Program-made: the position numbers and the translations under genes
Shown here: positions 15,407 through 26,963 of the stretch, piece by piece
How positions within the stretch are numbered: the first letter of the stretch is position 1
Layout: each line of letters starts with the position of its first letter
Assembly (NCBI RefSeq): GCF_902706285.1
Contig: NZ_CACSKD010000002.1
Coordinates: 476,462-540,461 of the forward strand
Origin: Rhizobium sp. 18055
Lineage (GTDB): Bacteria; Pseudomonadota; Alphaproteobacteria; Rhizobiales; Rhizobiaceae
Length of the DNA stretch: 64,000 bases
Direction: 5' to 3'
The notes under the pieces: model-generated
The model's input: the letters and a program-made list of their open reading frames with translations, nothing else
Databases searched by the model: none
Told to the model about the DNA's origin: nothing

Positions 15407-15890
15407 TCCTTGGGTCCTGCTAAGGCCGAGGCCCAGGCGAGGAACAGCGAGAACGGGAAACCTGCGGCGGCGATGAATGTCGCGGTCGATGCCATGTCGG
15501 CGAATTTGAATGCCAGCGCCATGATGAAGACCGCAGCGAAGATCAGCCTCTGCTGCAAGGGCGGATCAACAGGTGCCTTGCCGACATGGCCGCTTATTTT
15601 CTGCCGTGACGACCAGTTGTCCGGCCCAGGCCCTGCGGAGCGGTGTGGCTCAGACCGTTGGCAGGCGACAAGGGAAAGTGGCCGCTCCGGCTGACACTTT
15701 GATTCAACGGCCTCGTAAATTGAGTCCGAAAGCCGCGCCAAGTCGCTGATCTCAGAGTGAATCTTGGCGCCGGGCACCATTGCTGTGGTGCGTTGCCTTT
15801 ATGCAATCTCTATTTCTTTCGGAAATGCTCCGAATGGATTTCATACGCTCTTCGGCGGTAGCGTGTGCCTATCCTACAGAGGCAAACGCC
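15407..15890. other. Region without an assigned gene; possible remnant of a membrane gene
   Basis: About 480 bases. On the minus strand an ORF starting at 15780 has two hydrophobic segments (LIFAAVFIMALAFKFADMA and FIAAAGFPFSLFLAWASALA, about 15410-15550), but it reads on 220 bases into argC antisense. Its N-terminal half looks non-coding. It may be a decayed small membrane-protein gene that has lost its proper end, or chance. No other feature is visible. Confidence 0.3.
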
Positions 15891-16046
15891 ATGAGAGACT
15901 TCCTGTTTTCCAACCTTCACACCGGGCGTCAGAAGCGCCCGGCCCTCAAGCGGCAAATCCGCGAACGAAGAACCGCACAGGCGCTGACCGTCTTCGGTCT
16001 GGTGCTGGCCGCCGTCGAACTCTACGTGATCTTCGGCGGCTTCTGA
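15891..16046 (+). CDS. Small single-span membrane protein
   Basis: 51 residues, with AGAGG eight bases before the ATG at 15891. A basic N-terminal half (RQKRPALKRQIRERRTAQ) precedes one hydrophobic helix (LTVFGLVLAAVELYVIFGGF) that ends the protein, so it is likely tail-anchored with the basic part in the cytoplasm. I know no family. Its stop lies four bases before the start of the DapA-family gene, so the two are almost certainly co-translated. Confidence 0.5.
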   Translation: MRDFLFSNLHTGRQKRPALKRQIRERRTAQALTVFGLVLAAVELYVIFGGF

Positions 16047-16050
16047 GGCG

Positions 16051-16959
16051 ATGATGCGCGAGCAACCACATCTGCCGCCAGGGCCGGTGATCACCGCGCT
16101 GGTCACGCCATTTCGCAATGGCGCCGTTGATCTGCCGACACTGGAGCGGTTCGCTGAGCGCCAGATCCGTTCGGGCATCGACGGCCTTGCCGTCTGCACA
16201 GTAACGGGCGAAGGCCCGACACTCTCACCGATCGAGCGCGCGGCGGTGATCGGCACCTGCGTTCGCGCCTCTGCCGGCCGCGTGGCCGTGATCGCCGCGA
16301 CCGGCACAAACGCCACCGCAAGCACGATCGCTCTCACCCGACAGGCAGAGGAGCTCGGCGCCATGGCAGCGCTGGTGACGGTGCCATACTATTCCAAGCC
16401 CGGACAAAAGGGGATTATCCACCATTTCGAGGAGGTCGCCGCTGCGACCGGTCTGCCGTTGCTGATCGAAGATAACCCTTCCCGCTGCGCCAGCGGCCTC
16501 ACATTGGAGAGCATCGAGATGCTGTCCGCCATTCCATCGATCATCGGCATCGCCGGAACGGGGACAGGCACCGGGCCACACGCTGCTTGCGCACATCTGC
16601 AACAGCGCCTGCTGTTTCTCGCAGGCGATGACCAGACCGCGACCGCCGCCCTCACCGGCGGTGCCGACGGCGTCATCTCCAGCGGTGCAAACGTCCACCC
16701 TCACCTGTTTGCCTCGCTTCATCGATCGGCACGCAACGGCGATACCGCCGCAACGCTGGCGCTTGGGGACCGTTTGTATCCGCTGATCGATGCCCTGGCA
16801 GGCAACCCAACCGCGATCAAATACGCACTGCATATGCTGCTGGGCACAAATGCAGACGTTCGTCTGCCGATGGTCGCATTTGAACCTTTTGAGCGAGCAG
16901 CGCTGTCTGCTGCCCTTACCGGTATTTCCGACATCAGCGCCGTCGTACGGGCGACCTGA
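16051..16959 (+). CDS. DapA-family TIM-barrel protein lacking the Schiff-base lysine
   Basis: 302 residues with the fold of dihydrodipicolinate synthase / N-acetylneuraminate lyase: GPVITALVTPFRNGAVDL (11-28), CTVTGEGPTLSPIER (49-63) and VTVPYYSKPGQKG (109-121). The family's two key residues are changed. The catalytic Tyr motif (YNxPxR) reads IEDNPSR (139-145), and the lysine that forms the imine with pyruvate (GIKE) reads GIAGT, with Ala168. The protein is therefore unlikely to be a true DapA or aldolase. A different ligand or a regulatory role is possible. It is preceded directly by a small membrane protein gene. Confidence 0.8.
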   Translation: MMREQPHLPPGPVITALVTPFRNGAVDLPTLERFAERQIRSGIDGLAVCTVTGEGPTLSPIERAAVIGTCVRASAGRVAVIAATGTNATASTIALTRQAEELGAMAALVTVPYYSKPGQKGIIHHFEEVAAATGLPLLIEDNPSRCASGLTLESIEMLSAIPSIIGIAGTGTGTGPHAACAHLQQRLLFLAGDDQTATAALTGGADGVISSGANVHPHLFASLHRSARNGDTAATLALGDRLYPLIDALAGNPTAIKYALHMLLGTNADVRLPMVAFEPFERAALSAALTGISDISAVVRAT

Positions 16960-17021
16960 CGTCCTCAACCTTTGCCATTACCGGACGCTGACACCCCAAA
17001 CACAACCCGAAAGGAAAGACC

Positions 17022-17282
17022 ATGCCCTCTCTTCAACCGCGCAACCGAACCGCGCGCGCCAACCAAGAGCCTTCGCCGCGCTTTACGATCGGTCGCAACA
17101 AGGCGGGGCGCTGGGTCGTTCAGGATCGCGATGGGCGGGTTGGCGGGATTTTCATCAGCGAGCATGCGGCGGTCCACTTCGCAGCCGATGAGTGCGACCA
17201 CGATGCTGCCCAGATCGTCATCTCCGGCGACGGCACGGTGCTGCCCTTTGCACCGCTCGACAGCAGCACCAACGTCCATTAA
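17022..17282 (+). CDS. Hypothetical protein, 86 residues
   Basis: A soluble protein with a basic start and the stretch RFTIGRNKAGRWVVQDRDGRVGGIFISEHAAVHFAADEC, then AAQIVISGDGTVLPF. GAAAGGAAAGACC precedes the ATG. It looks like a compact beta-rich protein seen in rhizobia, but I do not recognise a named family. It lies between the DapA-family and DUF1883 genes on the same strand. Confidence 0.6.
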   Translation: MPSLQPRNRTARANQEPSPRFTIGRNKAGRWVVQDRDGRVGGIFISEHAAVHFAADECDHDAAQIVISGDGTVLPFAPLDSSTNVH

Positions 17283-17397
17283 TGGGATATTGGTCCACCC
17301 AGACGGGAGCTGCCACCGGGCGCTCCCGCAGGCGTGGCAAACGGTTCCTTAACTGGCGTTTCGTATGATCGGCACATAGACACCCGAGTAAAACCCG

Positions 17398-17703
17398 ATG
17401 CCGAAACCGAATTTCCGCTTTACCCACTACGATCTCAAGGAACAGCGCGCCGGAACGGTGATCGAGGTAGCGCTCAACGCCGTTGCCAACGTGCGGCTGA
17501 TGACAGCGCCGAACTTCCAGCGCTTCACCGAGGTTCTCGATTTCAAGTATGCCGGCGGCGTTGCGCGCAAATCGCCGATACGCATCCCGGTGCCCGAGAG
17601 CGGCCATTGGCATCTGGTCGTCGATATGGAAGGCCATCACGGGCTGGCGGAGTCTTCGGTCAAGATCATCGCTGCTCCTGCCGGGCAGAAGCGGGCGTCC
17701 TGA
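17398..17703 (+). CDS. DUF1883 domain protein
   Basis: 101 residues matching the DUF1883 pattern: FTHYDLKEQRAGTVIEVALNAVANVRLMTAPNFQRF, then YAGGVARKSPIRIPVPESGHWHLVVDMEG. The family is small, beta-rich and of unknown function. It is found alone or attached to TIR-like or other domains; here it stands alone. It ends one base before the convergent rarA gene. Confidence 0.8.
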   Translation: MPKPNFRFTHYDLKEQRAGTVIEVALNAVANVRLMTAPNFQRFTEVLDFKYAGGVARKSPIRIPVPESGHWHLVVDMEGHHGLAESSVKIIAAPAGQKRAS

Positions 17704-19016
17704 TCAGCGCGGATTGCGCTCTTTCCTGAGCTTCGACCACCAGTCCAGCCGCTTGCGGATATCGCGCTCGAAGCCGCGCTCGGGTGGATCGTAAAACGTC
17801 TGGCGGCCCATCTTTTCCGGAAAATAATCCTGGCCTGAAAAGGCGTCCGGCTCGTCGTGGTCGTAGCGATAGCCTTCGTTGTAGCCCTCGTCCTTCATCA
17901 GTTTGGTCGGGGCGTTGAGGATGTGCTTGGGCGGCAGCAGCGAGCCATTCTGCTTGGCAGCCATGGTGGCGGCCTTGAAGGCGGTGTAGACGGCGTTCGA
18001 TTTCGGAGCCGTCGCGAGATAGACGCAGGCCTGCGCCAGCGCCAGCTCCCCCTCGGGCGAGCCGAGATAGTCGTAGGCATCCTTGGCGGCGTTGCAGATC
18101 ACCAGCGCCTGCGGATCGGCGAGGCCGATATCCTCCACCGCCATGCGCACCAACCGTCGGCCGAGATAAAGCGGGTCTTCGCCGGCATCGAACATCCGGC
18201 AAAGATAATAAAGCGCTGCATCAGGATCAGACCCCCGGACAGACTTGTGCAAGGCAGAGATCAGATTGTAGTGGCCATCCTGGGCCTTGTCATAGACAGG
18301 CGCCCGGCGCTGGACGATGCGGGTCAGTCCCTCTGTGTCGAATATCTCGTCCTTGCGGGCGGCGCGCCAGACCTCTTCGGCCAGCGTCAAAACCGCGCGA
18401 CCGTCGCCATCGGCCATCCGCAGCAGGCTGATCCTTGCCTCCGGCGTCAGCGGCAGTTGCTTCTCCTCGATCGCCTCGGCGCGCGTCAGCAATTCGGCCA
18501 GGCTCTGGTCGTCATGCGACTTGAAGGTCAGCACCCGGGCGCGTGACAGAAGAGCGGCGTTGAGTTCGAAGGACGGGTTTTCGGTGGTGGCGCCGACGAG
18601 GATGACGGTGCCGTCCTCCATAACAGGCAGGAAGCTGTCCTGCTGGGCACGGTTGAAGCGATGGATCTCGTCGACGAAGAGCAGCGTCTGGCGGCCGTCC
18701 ATTCGGCGCAGGCGGGCGGATTCGAAGACCTTCTTCAGATCGGCGACCCCGGAGAAGATCGCGGAGATCTGTTCGAATGCGAGACCCGCCTCGCCCGAGA
18801 GCAGGCGGGCCACGGTGGTCTTGCCGGTGCCGGGAGGGCCCCAGAAAATCATCGATCCCAACGAGCCGCTTTCGATCATCCGCCGCAGAACACCATCCGC
18901 ACCGGTCAGGTGATCCTGTCCGGTGACTTCAGCGACGGTCTGCGGGCGGAGCCGATCGGCAAGCGGCCGCCTGTTGGCGACCCCTTCCGGTATACGCGGC
19001 GCGAAGAGATCGTTGC

Positions 19017-19020
<4 letters not shown>
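17704..19020 (-). CDS. rarA: Replication-associated recombination protein A (MgsA/RarA AAA+ ATPase)
   Basis: 438 residues. Walker A is GPPGTGKT (61-68), Walker B LFVDEIHRFN (114-123), and the arginine-finger region is near SRARVLTF. The C-terminal tetramerisation part contains GSDPDAALYYLCRMFDAGEDP and ends with the conserved PNSNAVY-like segment (APKSNAVYTAFKAA). RarA acts at stalled replication forks with SSB and RecA. The gene overlaps the end of the Do-protease gene by four bases (ATGA), so they form an operon with the protease first. Confidence 0.95.
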
Positions 19021-20420
<1,400 letters not shown>

Positions 20421-20558
20421 GAGAATCCCTTCTGAAACAATATTGAGAGAGTGTTGTAGTGCCGGACGCTAGAAAGGAAAGAGGGCAGAAGCATGGACGG
20501 ACGAGACGGCTCACGCGATGCTGAAGACACTTGCCAAACTGAGTCAGGAACGACAGGC

Positions 20559-20939
20559 ATGCAACTGATATCAAAGGCCAAACGCTTGATAAAATCACTA
20601 AAGCGCGACGTGGTGGCGCTGTGGCTGGCCGCCCGCGACAAACGGGTGCCGTGGTACGCCAAGGCAGTCGCCGGTGGCGTCGCCGCCTATGCGCTTTCGC
20701 CTGTCGATCTGATCCCGGATTTCATTCCCGTGCTCGGCTATCTCGACGACCTGATCATCGTGCCTCTCGGTATCATGCTGGCCGTCAGTCTTATTCCGGC
20801 GCCGCTGATGGCCGAGCTGCGCCTGGCTGCGGCCAAACGGCTGAAACGCCCGTCCAGCCGCACCGGACTGGTCTTCGTCCTTGCCATCTGGCTTTGCTGC
20901 ATCATCTTCGTCGCTACAGCGCTCACGAGAGCCGGCTAG
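20559..20939 (+). CDS. YkvA-family (DUF1232) membrane protein
   Basis: 126 residues from the ATG at 20559, whose N-terminus MQLISKAKRLIKSLKRDVVALWLAARD agrees with the family; an in-frame ATG at 20493 would add 22 unlikely residues. The DUF1232 signature is WYAKAVAGGVAAYALSPVDLIPDFIPVLGYLDDLIIVPLG. Further hydrophobic segments (LAVSLIPAPL, LVFVLAIWLCCIIFVATAL) indicate an inner-membrane protein. Its function is unknown. It is divergent from the Do protease and followed 19 bases later by the LprI-like gene. Confidence 0.85.
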   Translation: MQLISKAKRLIKSLKRDVVALWLAARDKRVPWYAKAVAGGVAAYALSPVDLIPDFIPVLGYLDDLIIVPLGIMLAVSLIPAPLMAELRLAAAKRLKRPSSRTGLVFVLAIWLCCIIFVATALTRAG

Positions 20940-20958
20940 ATCGAACAGGAACGAATGC

Positions 20959-21312
20959 ATGACGCGATACAGCAAGCCCCTTCTCTTCACCGCCACAGCC
21001 TTCCTGCTTGCAACCGCAGGCATCGGCCATGCAGCGAGCTTCGACTGCGAGGCCAAGGAGCTGAAGCCGGACGAGAAGGCAATCTGCGACAACCGCTCGC
21101 TGAACGATGCCGACGTGAAGATGGTGACCACCTTCGATCTGCTCTCCGGGCTGCTGGCCATGGGCTCGCGCGGCACGATGCAGGACGAGCAGACGGCCTG
21201 GCTGAAAAAGCGCCAGGAATGTTCGGCAGATGTCGCCTGCATCCAGGCAGCCTATGACGCACGGCTGAAGCAACTGGCCGAGAGCTACAAAAACATAAAC
21301 CGGCCGCTTTGA
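20959..21312 (+). CDS. LprI/DUF1311-like secreted protein
   Basis: 117 residues from the ATG at 20959 (AGGA seven bases upstream). The signal peptide LLFTATAFLLATAGIGHAA is cleaved before SFDCEAKELKPDEKAICDNRSLNDADVKM. This is the LprI N-terminal pattern of paired cysteines with an EKAIC motif, completed by the distal pair in ECSADVACIQAAYDARLKQL. LprI of Mycobacterium inhibits lysozyme; for this rhizobial relative that is only a possibility. It probably acts in the periplasm. Confidence 0.75.
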   Translation: MTRYSKPLLFTATAFLLATAGIGHAASFDCEAKELKPDEKAICDNRSLNDADVKMVTTFDLLSGLLAMGSRGTMQDEQTAWLKKRQECSADVACIQAAYDARLKQLAESYKNINRPL

Positions 21313-21361
21313 GGCGACCGGTTCATTGAACAACTAGGTTTCAATCAGCAGCGCGTGCTGT

Positions 21362-23200
21362 TCAGTGATCCCCGAGATCGCGGACAGCGCCGCGGTCAGC
21401 ACTTGTGGCGAAGGCCGCGTAGGCCTTCAGCGCCTTGGTGACGTTGCGTTTGCGGTGTTCGGCCGGATGCCAGCCCTTGGCGTCCTGTTCGGCGCGGCGG
21501 GTTGCCAGTTCCTGATCGTCGACGCGCAGGCTGATCGTGCGGTTCGGGATGTCGATGTCGATCATGTCGCCTTCGCGCACCAGACCGATGGTTCCGCCAT
21601 TGGCCGCTTCCGGCGAGGCGTGGCCGATCGAGAGGCCCGAGGTGCCGCCGGAGAAGCGGCCATCGGTGATCAGTGCGCAGGCCTTGCCGAGGCCCTTCGA
21701 CTTCAGGTAGCTGGTCGGATAGAGCATTTCCTGCATGCCGGGGCCGCCCTTCGGGCCTTCGTAGCGGATGACGACGACGTCGCCGGCGACCACCTGGTTC
21801 GACAGGATCGCCTTGACGGATGCGTCCTGGCTTTCGAACACCTTGGCAGGGCCGGAGAACTTCAGGATCGATTCATCGACGCCAGCCGTTTTCACGATGC
21901 AGCCGTCGAGCGCCAGATTGCCCTTCAAAACAGCGAGACCGCCATCCTTGGAGAATGGATGCTGGGCATCGCGGATGACGCCGTTTTCGCGGTCGAGATC
22001 GAGTTCTTCCCAGCGCGAGCTCTGGCTGAAGGCCACCTGCGTCGGGACGCCACCGGGAGCGGCGCTGAACAGGTCGAAGGCTGCCTGGTTGTCGGTGACG
22101 GCCACGTCCCACTGGGCGAGCGCGTCGCGCATCGTGGGGGCGTGTACGGTCGGCAAGTCGACGTTCAGCAGGCCGGCGCGGTCGAGTTCGCCGAGAATGG
22201 CCATGATGCCGCCGGCGCGGTGGACGTCTTCCATGTGAACGTCGGACTTGGCAGGTGCCACCTTCGACAGGCAGGGAACGCGACGCGACAGACGATCGAT
22301 GTCGTCCATGGTGAAATCGATCTCGCCCTCATGGGCTGCCGCCAGAATGTGGAGCACCGTGTTGGTCGAGCCACCCATGGCAATATCGAGCGCCATGGCG
22401 TTTTCGAAGGCGCCCTTGCTGGCGATGGTGCGCGGCAAAGCCGTTTCATCGTCCTGCTCGTAGTAGCGCTTGGCCAAGGCCACGACGCGACGGCCGGCTT
22501 CGAGGAAGAGTTCCTTGCGATCCGAATGGGTGGCGAGCGTGGAGCCGTTTCCGGGTAGCGACAGGCCGAGCGCTTCGGTCAGACAGTTCATCGAGTTGGC
22601 GGTGAACATGCCGGAGCAGGAACCGCAGGTCGGGCAGGCAGAGCGCTCGATGATGGCGACGTCCTCGTCGCTGATCTTGTCGTCAGCGGCGGCAACCATG
22701 GCATCGACGAGGTCAAGCGAGACCTTCTTGCCGTGCATGACCACCTTGCCGGCTTCCATCGGGCCACCGGAGACGAAGACCGTCGGAATGTTGAGGCGCA
22801 GCGAGGCCATCAGCATGCCGGGGGTGATCTTGTCGCAGTTGGAGATGCAGACCATGGCATCGGCGCAATGGGCATTGACCATGTATTCGACGCTATCGGC
22901 GATCAGCTCGCGCGAAGGCAGCGAGTAGAGCATGCCGTCATGGCCCATGGCGATGCCGTCATCGACAGCGATGGTGTTGAACTCCTTGGCAACACCGCCG
23001 GCCGCTTCGATCTCGCGGGCGACGAGCTGGCCGAGGTCCTTCAGGTGGACGTGACCGGGCACGAACTGGGTGAAGGAATTCACCACCGCGATAATCGGCT
23101 TGCCGAAGTCCGAATCCTTCATGCCCGTGGCGCGCCAAAGGCCGCGTGCGCCTGCCATGTTGCGGCCGTGGGTGGTGGTTCTGGAACGATAAGCTGGCAT
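21362..23200 (-). CDS. ilvD: Dihydroxy-acid dehydratase
   Basis: 612 residues from the ATG at 23200 ([26 protein letters not shown], the usual N-terminus); an upstream ATG at 23278 adds 26 non-conserved residues. The iron-sulfur cysteines are in [13 protein letters not shown] and [18 protein letters not shown], and [20 protein letters not shown] is the C-terminal signature. It dehydrates dihydroxy-isovalerate and its methyl homolog in branched-chain amino-acid synthesis. It is a single-gene unit, divergent from msrP by 337 bases in which I saw no attenuator. Confidence 0.97.
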   Translation of the reverse strand: MPAYRSRTTTHGRNMAGARGLWRATGMKDSDFGKPIIAVVNSFTQFVPGHVHLKDLGQLVAREIEAAGGVAKEFNTIAVDDGIAMGHDGMLYSLPSRELIADSVEYMVNAHCADAMVCISNCDKITPGMLMASLRLNIPTVFVSGGPMEAGKVVMHGKKVSLDLVDAMVAAADDKISDEDVAIIERSACPTCGSCSGMFTANSMNCLTEALGLSLPGNGSTLATHSDRKELFLEAGRRVVALAKRYYEQDDETALPRTIASKGAFENAMALDIAMGGSTNTVLHILAAAHEGEIDFTMDDIDRLSRRVPCLSKVAPAKSDVHMEDVHRAGGIMAILGELDRAGLLNVDLPTVHAPTMRDALAQWDVAVTDNQAAFDLFSAAPGGVPTQVAFSQSSRWEELDLDRENGVIRDAQHPFSKDGGLAVLKGNLALDGCIVKTAGVDESILKFSGPAKVFESQDASVKAILSNQVVAGDVVVIRYEGPKGGPGMQEMLYPTSYLKSKGLGKACALITDGRFSGGTSGLSIGHASPEAANGGTIGLVREGDMIDIDIPNRTISLRVDDQELATRRAEQDAKGWHPAEHRKRNVTKALKAYAAFATSADRGAVRDLGDH

Positions 23201-23537
23201 GGGTGTATTCCTCAACCTGTCGGAAATCATTGGCGATGCGTGGCGCAAACCGTGTTGGACATGCCTGCTGGCCGGCAATCGCTGCTTTTTGGAATTGTCC
23301 TAATCCAAACGGCATCTACTGTCACTACCGGGAAGGCCGAAACGGGTACGCCCCTGCTCTCACCGACCCATCGAGCCTATACGAACGCAGCAGGGACTTT
23401 GTTACCGGCTATTCCATCAAGTCAGTACACGAAAAGTTGGCTTTTCGCAGGTAGATTGCAAGGCATAGACAGTGATCCAAATACGCTGCCAATGCGTTGT
23501 AGTTTCATACCGAGCGATCCCGCTCAGGAGGTTCCGG
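23201..23537. other. Divergent intergenic region ilvD / msrP
   Basis: 337 bases without a gene. One weak promoter-like pair for msrP is TTGCAA near 23453 and AAATAC about 17 bases further on. No riboswitch-like or terminator-like fold was recognised. Confidence 0.35.
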
Positions 23538-24485
23538 ATGCCAAGCTATCGCCCACCGAAAATTGCTTCTTCGGAAATCACGCCACGCCAGGTCTACATG
23601 GGGCGGCGGGAATTCCTCGGAACTGCAGCGCTCGGCGCCATGGCGCTCTACGGCGCCGGTAAAGCCAGTGCCGCTGCGCTCACCGCTGTCGAGAGCAAAT
23701 ATACCGTCGATGACAAGTTGACGCCACTGAAGGACGTGACGAGTTATAATAATTTCTACGAGTTCGGCCTCGACAAGGCAGATCCGGCGGCCCTCTCCGG
23801 CGACTTCAAGCCGATGCCGTGGACGATCAAGGTCGATGGCATGGTCAACAAGCCCGGCACCTTCGATCTGGAGGCGCTGATGAAGGAATTCCCGATCGAA
23901 AGCCGGACCTATCGCATGCGTTGCGTCGAGGCGTGGTCAATGGTGATCCCCTGGGAAGGCTTTCCCCTGGCGTCCCTGCTGAGCAAGGCCGAGCCGCTCG
24001 GTAGCGCCAAGTACGTCGCTTTCGAGACCGTCGTGCGCCCGGAAGAGATGCCGGGACAGAAGGGTATCTTCCAGTCGCTCGAGTGGCCTTATGTCGAGGG
24101 CCTTCGGATCGATGAAGCCAACCATCCGCTGGCGCTGCTGGCCGTTGGACTGTATGGCGAAACGCTGCCGAACCAGAACGGCGCGCCGATACGGCTGGTC
24201 GTTCCGTGGAAATACGGGTTCAAGGGTATCAAGTCGATCGTCCGCATCACTCTGACCGACAAGGAGCCGAAGAACACCTGGCAGGTGACAAACCCGCAGG
24301 AATACGGCTTCTACGCCAACGTCAATCCGGCCGTCGATCATCCGCGCTGGAGCCAGGCAACCGAGCGCCGGATCGGCGAAAGCGGTTTCTTCGGCGCCAG
24401 CCGTCATCCGACGCTCCCCTTCAATGGCTATGCCGACGAGGTGGCAAGCCTTTATACCGGCATGGACCTGAAGGCGAACTTCTGA
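23538..24485 (+). CDS. msrP: Protein-methionine-sulfoxide reductase, molybdopterin catalytic subunit
   Basis: 315 residues from the ATG at 23538 (CAGGAGG upstream). The twin-arginine signal [20 protein letters not shown] (22-41) exports the folded enzyme. The molybdenum ligand is C129 in [20 protein letters not shown]. Other MsrP segments are [24 protein letters not shown] and [24 protein letters not shown]. The enzyme repairs oxidised methionines in periplasmic proteins and takes electrons from MsrQ, whose gene starts inside its stop codon (TGATG overlap). Confidence 0.95.
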   Translation: MPSYRPPKIASSEITPRQVYMGRREFLGTAALGAMALYGAGKASAAALTAVESKYTVDDKLTPLKDVTSYNNFYEFGLDKADPAALSGDFKPMPWTIKVDGMVNKPGTFDLEALMKEFPIESRTYRMRCVEAWSMVIPWEGFPLASLLSKAEPLGSAKYVAFETVVRPEEMPGQKGIFQSLEWPYVEGLRIDEANHPLALLAVGLYGETLPNQNGAPIRLVVPWKYGFKGIKSIVRITLTDKEPKNTWQVTNPQEYGFYANVNPAVDHPRWSQATERRIGESGFFGASRHPTLPFNGYADEVASLYTGMDLKANF

Positions 24486-25147
24486 TGGCGATACCGTCCT
24501 TCAGCCTGCCGAAGCGCTGGCAGCCGGCGTCCGTCTGGCTGCTCTATGTCGTCGGCCTTGCGCCTGCAGCCTGGTATTTCTACCTCGGCGCCACCGGTGG
24601 GCTCGGCGCCGATCCAGTGAAGACCTTCGAGCTGTTCCTCGGGCTCTGGGCGATCCGCTTCCTGATCCTGACGCTGGCCGTCAGCCCAGCGCGTGATCTG
24701 CTCGGCTGGAACTACCTGCGCTATCGACGCGCGCTCGGGCTTCTCTGTTTCTACTACGTGGCGATGCATTTCGCGGTCTATATGGTGCTTGACCAGGCAC
24801 TCGACGTCGCTGCGGTGGTGGACGACGTGCTGAAGCGGCCTTTCATCATGTTCGGCATGGCCGGGCTGGTCTTGCTGGTGCCGCTGACGGTAACGTCGAA
24901 CAATCTGTCGATCCGCAAGATGGGATCGAAGTGGATCTGGCTGCACAAGCTCGTCTACATCGTTGCCGCCTGCGGCGCGGTGCATTTCGCGCTTTCGACG
25001 AAGCTGCTGGATCTCGAGCAGTATATCTATGTCGGGCTGCTGATCCTGATGATCCTTTACCGCTCGTATCGGCCGATTGCGCGAAGCAGGAAGCGCAGCC
25101 AGGAACGTCGAGGCAGCGGGACGCGTACCGCGGGGGCTGCGGGCTGA
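24485..25147 (+). CDS. msrQ: Heme-binding membrane subunit MsrQ
   Basis: 220 residues with about five or six membrane helices and conserved histidines for heme (CFYYVAMHFAVYMV, SKWIWLHKLVYIVAACGAVHF). It passes electrons from the quinone pool to MsrP. The ATG overlaps the msrP stop (TGATG). The C-terminus is a basic tail (RSRKRSQERRGSG) on the cytoplasmic side. A terminator follows about 180 bases later. Confidence 0.95.
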   Translation: MAIPSFSLPKRWQPASVWLLYVVGLAPAAWYFYLGATGGLGADPVKTFELFLGLWAIRFLILTLAVSPARDLLGWNYLRYRRALGLLCFYYVAMHFAVYMVLDQALDVAAVVDDVLKRPFIMFGMAGLVLLVPLTVTSNNLSIRKMGSKWIWLHKLVYIVAACGAVHFALSTKLLDLEQYIYVGLLILMILYRSYRPIARSRKRSQERRGSGTRTAGAAG

Positions 25148-25327
25148 TCCGTTACCGCTACTCCGCCTGATGTCGTCAGCGGCGTCTATTGCGGTTGGCG
25201 CCTTCGGTAAGATGGCCCGCTGCTGCTTTCGGTGGCGCCGTTGAGCGCGCAGCTCGCTCGACTCCAGCTATTCAATCAAACAGGTCAATGACCGAAGCGG
25301 TCATCTTAATGGCCTACCCCACAAACG

Positions 25328-25359
25328 AAAACAGCCGGGCTTTGCAGCCCGGCTGTTTT
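25328..25359. terminator. Bidirectional terminator between msrQ and rplQ
   Basis: AAAACAGCCGGGCT and AGCCCGGCTGTTTT form a 14-bp perfect stem with a TTGC loop. Being symmetrical with T-runs on both sides, it can end msrPQ from the left and the large ribosomal cluster (rplQ) from the right. Confidence 0.92.
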
Positions 25360-25381
25360 GTTTCCGGCGGACCGGAAAATA

Positions 25382-25807
25382 TTAAGCGGCTTCAGCAGCA
25401 GCTGCTTCGGCTTCGACGCGAGCCTTGTCGGCTGCGCCCTTGGCGAAGGTGTCGCGGTCGACGAATTCGATGACGGCGAGAGCAGCGTTGTCGCCCTGGC
25501 GGTAGCCAGCCTTCATGATACGCAGGTAGCCGCCGTGGCGGTTTGCGTAGCGCGAAGCGATCGTGTCGAACAGCTTCGAAACGATGGCAGTGTCGCGGAT
25601 CTGCGAGATCGCCTGACGACGAGCATGCAGGTCGCCGCGCTTGCCAAGGGTGACGAGCTTTTCAACGATCGGACGGATTTCCTTTGCCTTCGGCAAAGTC
25701 GTTACAATCTGCTCATGCAGGATGAGCGAAGCCGCCATGTTGGCAAACATTGCCTTACGGTGGCTTGCAGTTCTATTCAGCTTGCGGCCGGCTTTACCGT
25801 GGCGCAT
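25382..25807 (-). CDS. rplQ: 50S ribosomal protein L17
   Basis: 141 residues. It has the conserved [43 protein letters not shown] start and [18 protein letters not shown], followed by an alanine-rich tail typical of alphaproteobacteria. It is the last gene of the alpha operon, 45 bases after rpoA, and is followed by a bidirectional terminator. Confidence 0.98.
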   Translation of the reverse strand: MRHGKAGRKLNRTASHRKAMFANMAASLILHEQIVTTLPKAKEIRPIVEKLVTLGKRGDLHARRQAISQIRDTAIVSKLFDTIASRYANRHGGYLRIMKAGYRQGDNAALAVIEFVDRDTFAKGAADKARVEAEAAAAEAA

Positions 25808-25852
25808 GGCTATTCTCCTTCACATGCAGGCATCTCGCCCGCCGTTTGATGG

Positions 25853-26863
25853 TTAGTATTGGTCTTCGTAACGCTTGGCGAGATCTTCGATGTTCTCAGG
25901 CGGCCATGCTGGCACTTCCATGCCGAGGTGCAGGCCCATGGAAGCGAGAACTTCCTTGATTTCGTTCAGCGACTTGCGACCAAAATTCGGCGTGCGGAGC
26001 ATTTCTGCTTCGGTCTTCTGAATGAGGTCGCCGATGTAGACGATGTTGTCGTTCTTCAGGCAGTTTGCCGAACGAACAGACAGTTCGAGCTCGTCTACCT
26101 TCTTCAGGAGCGCCGGGTTGAAAGCGAGTTCGGTGACTGCTTCCTCTTCGGTTTCCTTCTGCGGCTCGTCGAAGTTGACGAACACGCCAAGCTGATCCTG
26201 CAGGATGCGAGCCGCGAAAGCGACGGCATCTTCACCGGTGATCGAACCATCGGTTTCGATGGTCATGTTCAGCTTGTCGTAGTCGAGAACCTGTCCTTCA
26301 CGGGTATTTTCAACCTTGTAGGACACCTTCTTGACCGGCGAATAAAGGCTGTCGACCGGGATGAGACCGATCGGAGCATCTTCCGCACGATTGCGATCGG
26401 CAGGAACATAGCCCTTGCCGTTGTTGACGGTGAATTCCATGCGGATTTCGGCACCCTCGTCGAGCGTGCAGATCACATGCTCGGGGTTGAGGATTTCGAT
26501 ATCGCCGACCGTCTGAATGTCGCCAGCCGTTACAACGCCAGGACCCTGCTTACGCACGACCATGCGCTTTGCGTCGTCGCCATCCATCTTGATGGCGATT
26601 TCCTTGATGTTGAGAACGATGTCGGTCACGTCCTCGCGGACGCCTGGGATCGACGAGAACTCATGCAGCACGCCATCGATCTGCACTGCCGTCACTGCAG
26701 CACCGCGCAGCGAGGAGAGCAGAACGCGGCGAAGCGCGTTGCCGAGGGTGAGGCCGAAACCACGCTCAAGCGGCTCTGCTACCAGAGTTGCCTTGATGCG
26801 CGAGCTCGACGAGAACTCAACCTTGTTCGGCTTGATCAGTTCCTGCCAGTTTTTCTGAATCAT
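25853..26863 (-). CDS. rpoA: RNA polymerase alpha subunit
   Basis: 336 residues. The N-terminal dimerisation domain ([31 protein letters not shown]) nucleates polymerase assembly. The C-terminal domain ([56 protein letters not shown]) binds UP elements and activators. Length and order are normal. It sits between rpsK and rplQ in the alpha operon. Confidence 0.98.
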   Translation of the reverse strand: MIQKNWQELIKPNKVEFSSSSRIKATLVAEPLERGFGLTLGNALRRVLLSSLRGAAVTAVQIDGVLHEFSSIPGVREDVTDIVLNIKEIAIKMDGDDAKRMVVRKQGPGVVTAGDIQTVGDIEILNPEHVICTLDEGAEIRMEFTVNNGKGYVPADRNRAEDAPIGLIPVDSLYSPVKKVSYKVENTREGQVLDYDKLNMTIETDGSITGEDAVAFAARILQDQLGVFVNFDEPQKETEEEAVTELAFNPALLKKVDELELSVRSANCLKNDNIVYIGDLIQKTEAEMLRTPNFGRKSLNEIKEVLASMGLHLGMEVPAWPPENIEDLAKRYEDQY

Positions 26864-26963
26864 ATTTTTGCCTTCCGTTCGTTGTCACCATCCAATCGTG
26901 ACAACCGAGCTTGAGAAGCACCGGGAGCGATAACCCGCTCACCGGTGTTGTGAGTGGCGATGA

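Noticed and set aside
15187..15780. Minus-strand gene of 197 codons
   Set aside because: Its distal part lies entirely antisense to argC and its proximal part looks non-coding; only the two hydrophobic segments are suggestive, so it is listed as a possible relic and not as a gene.
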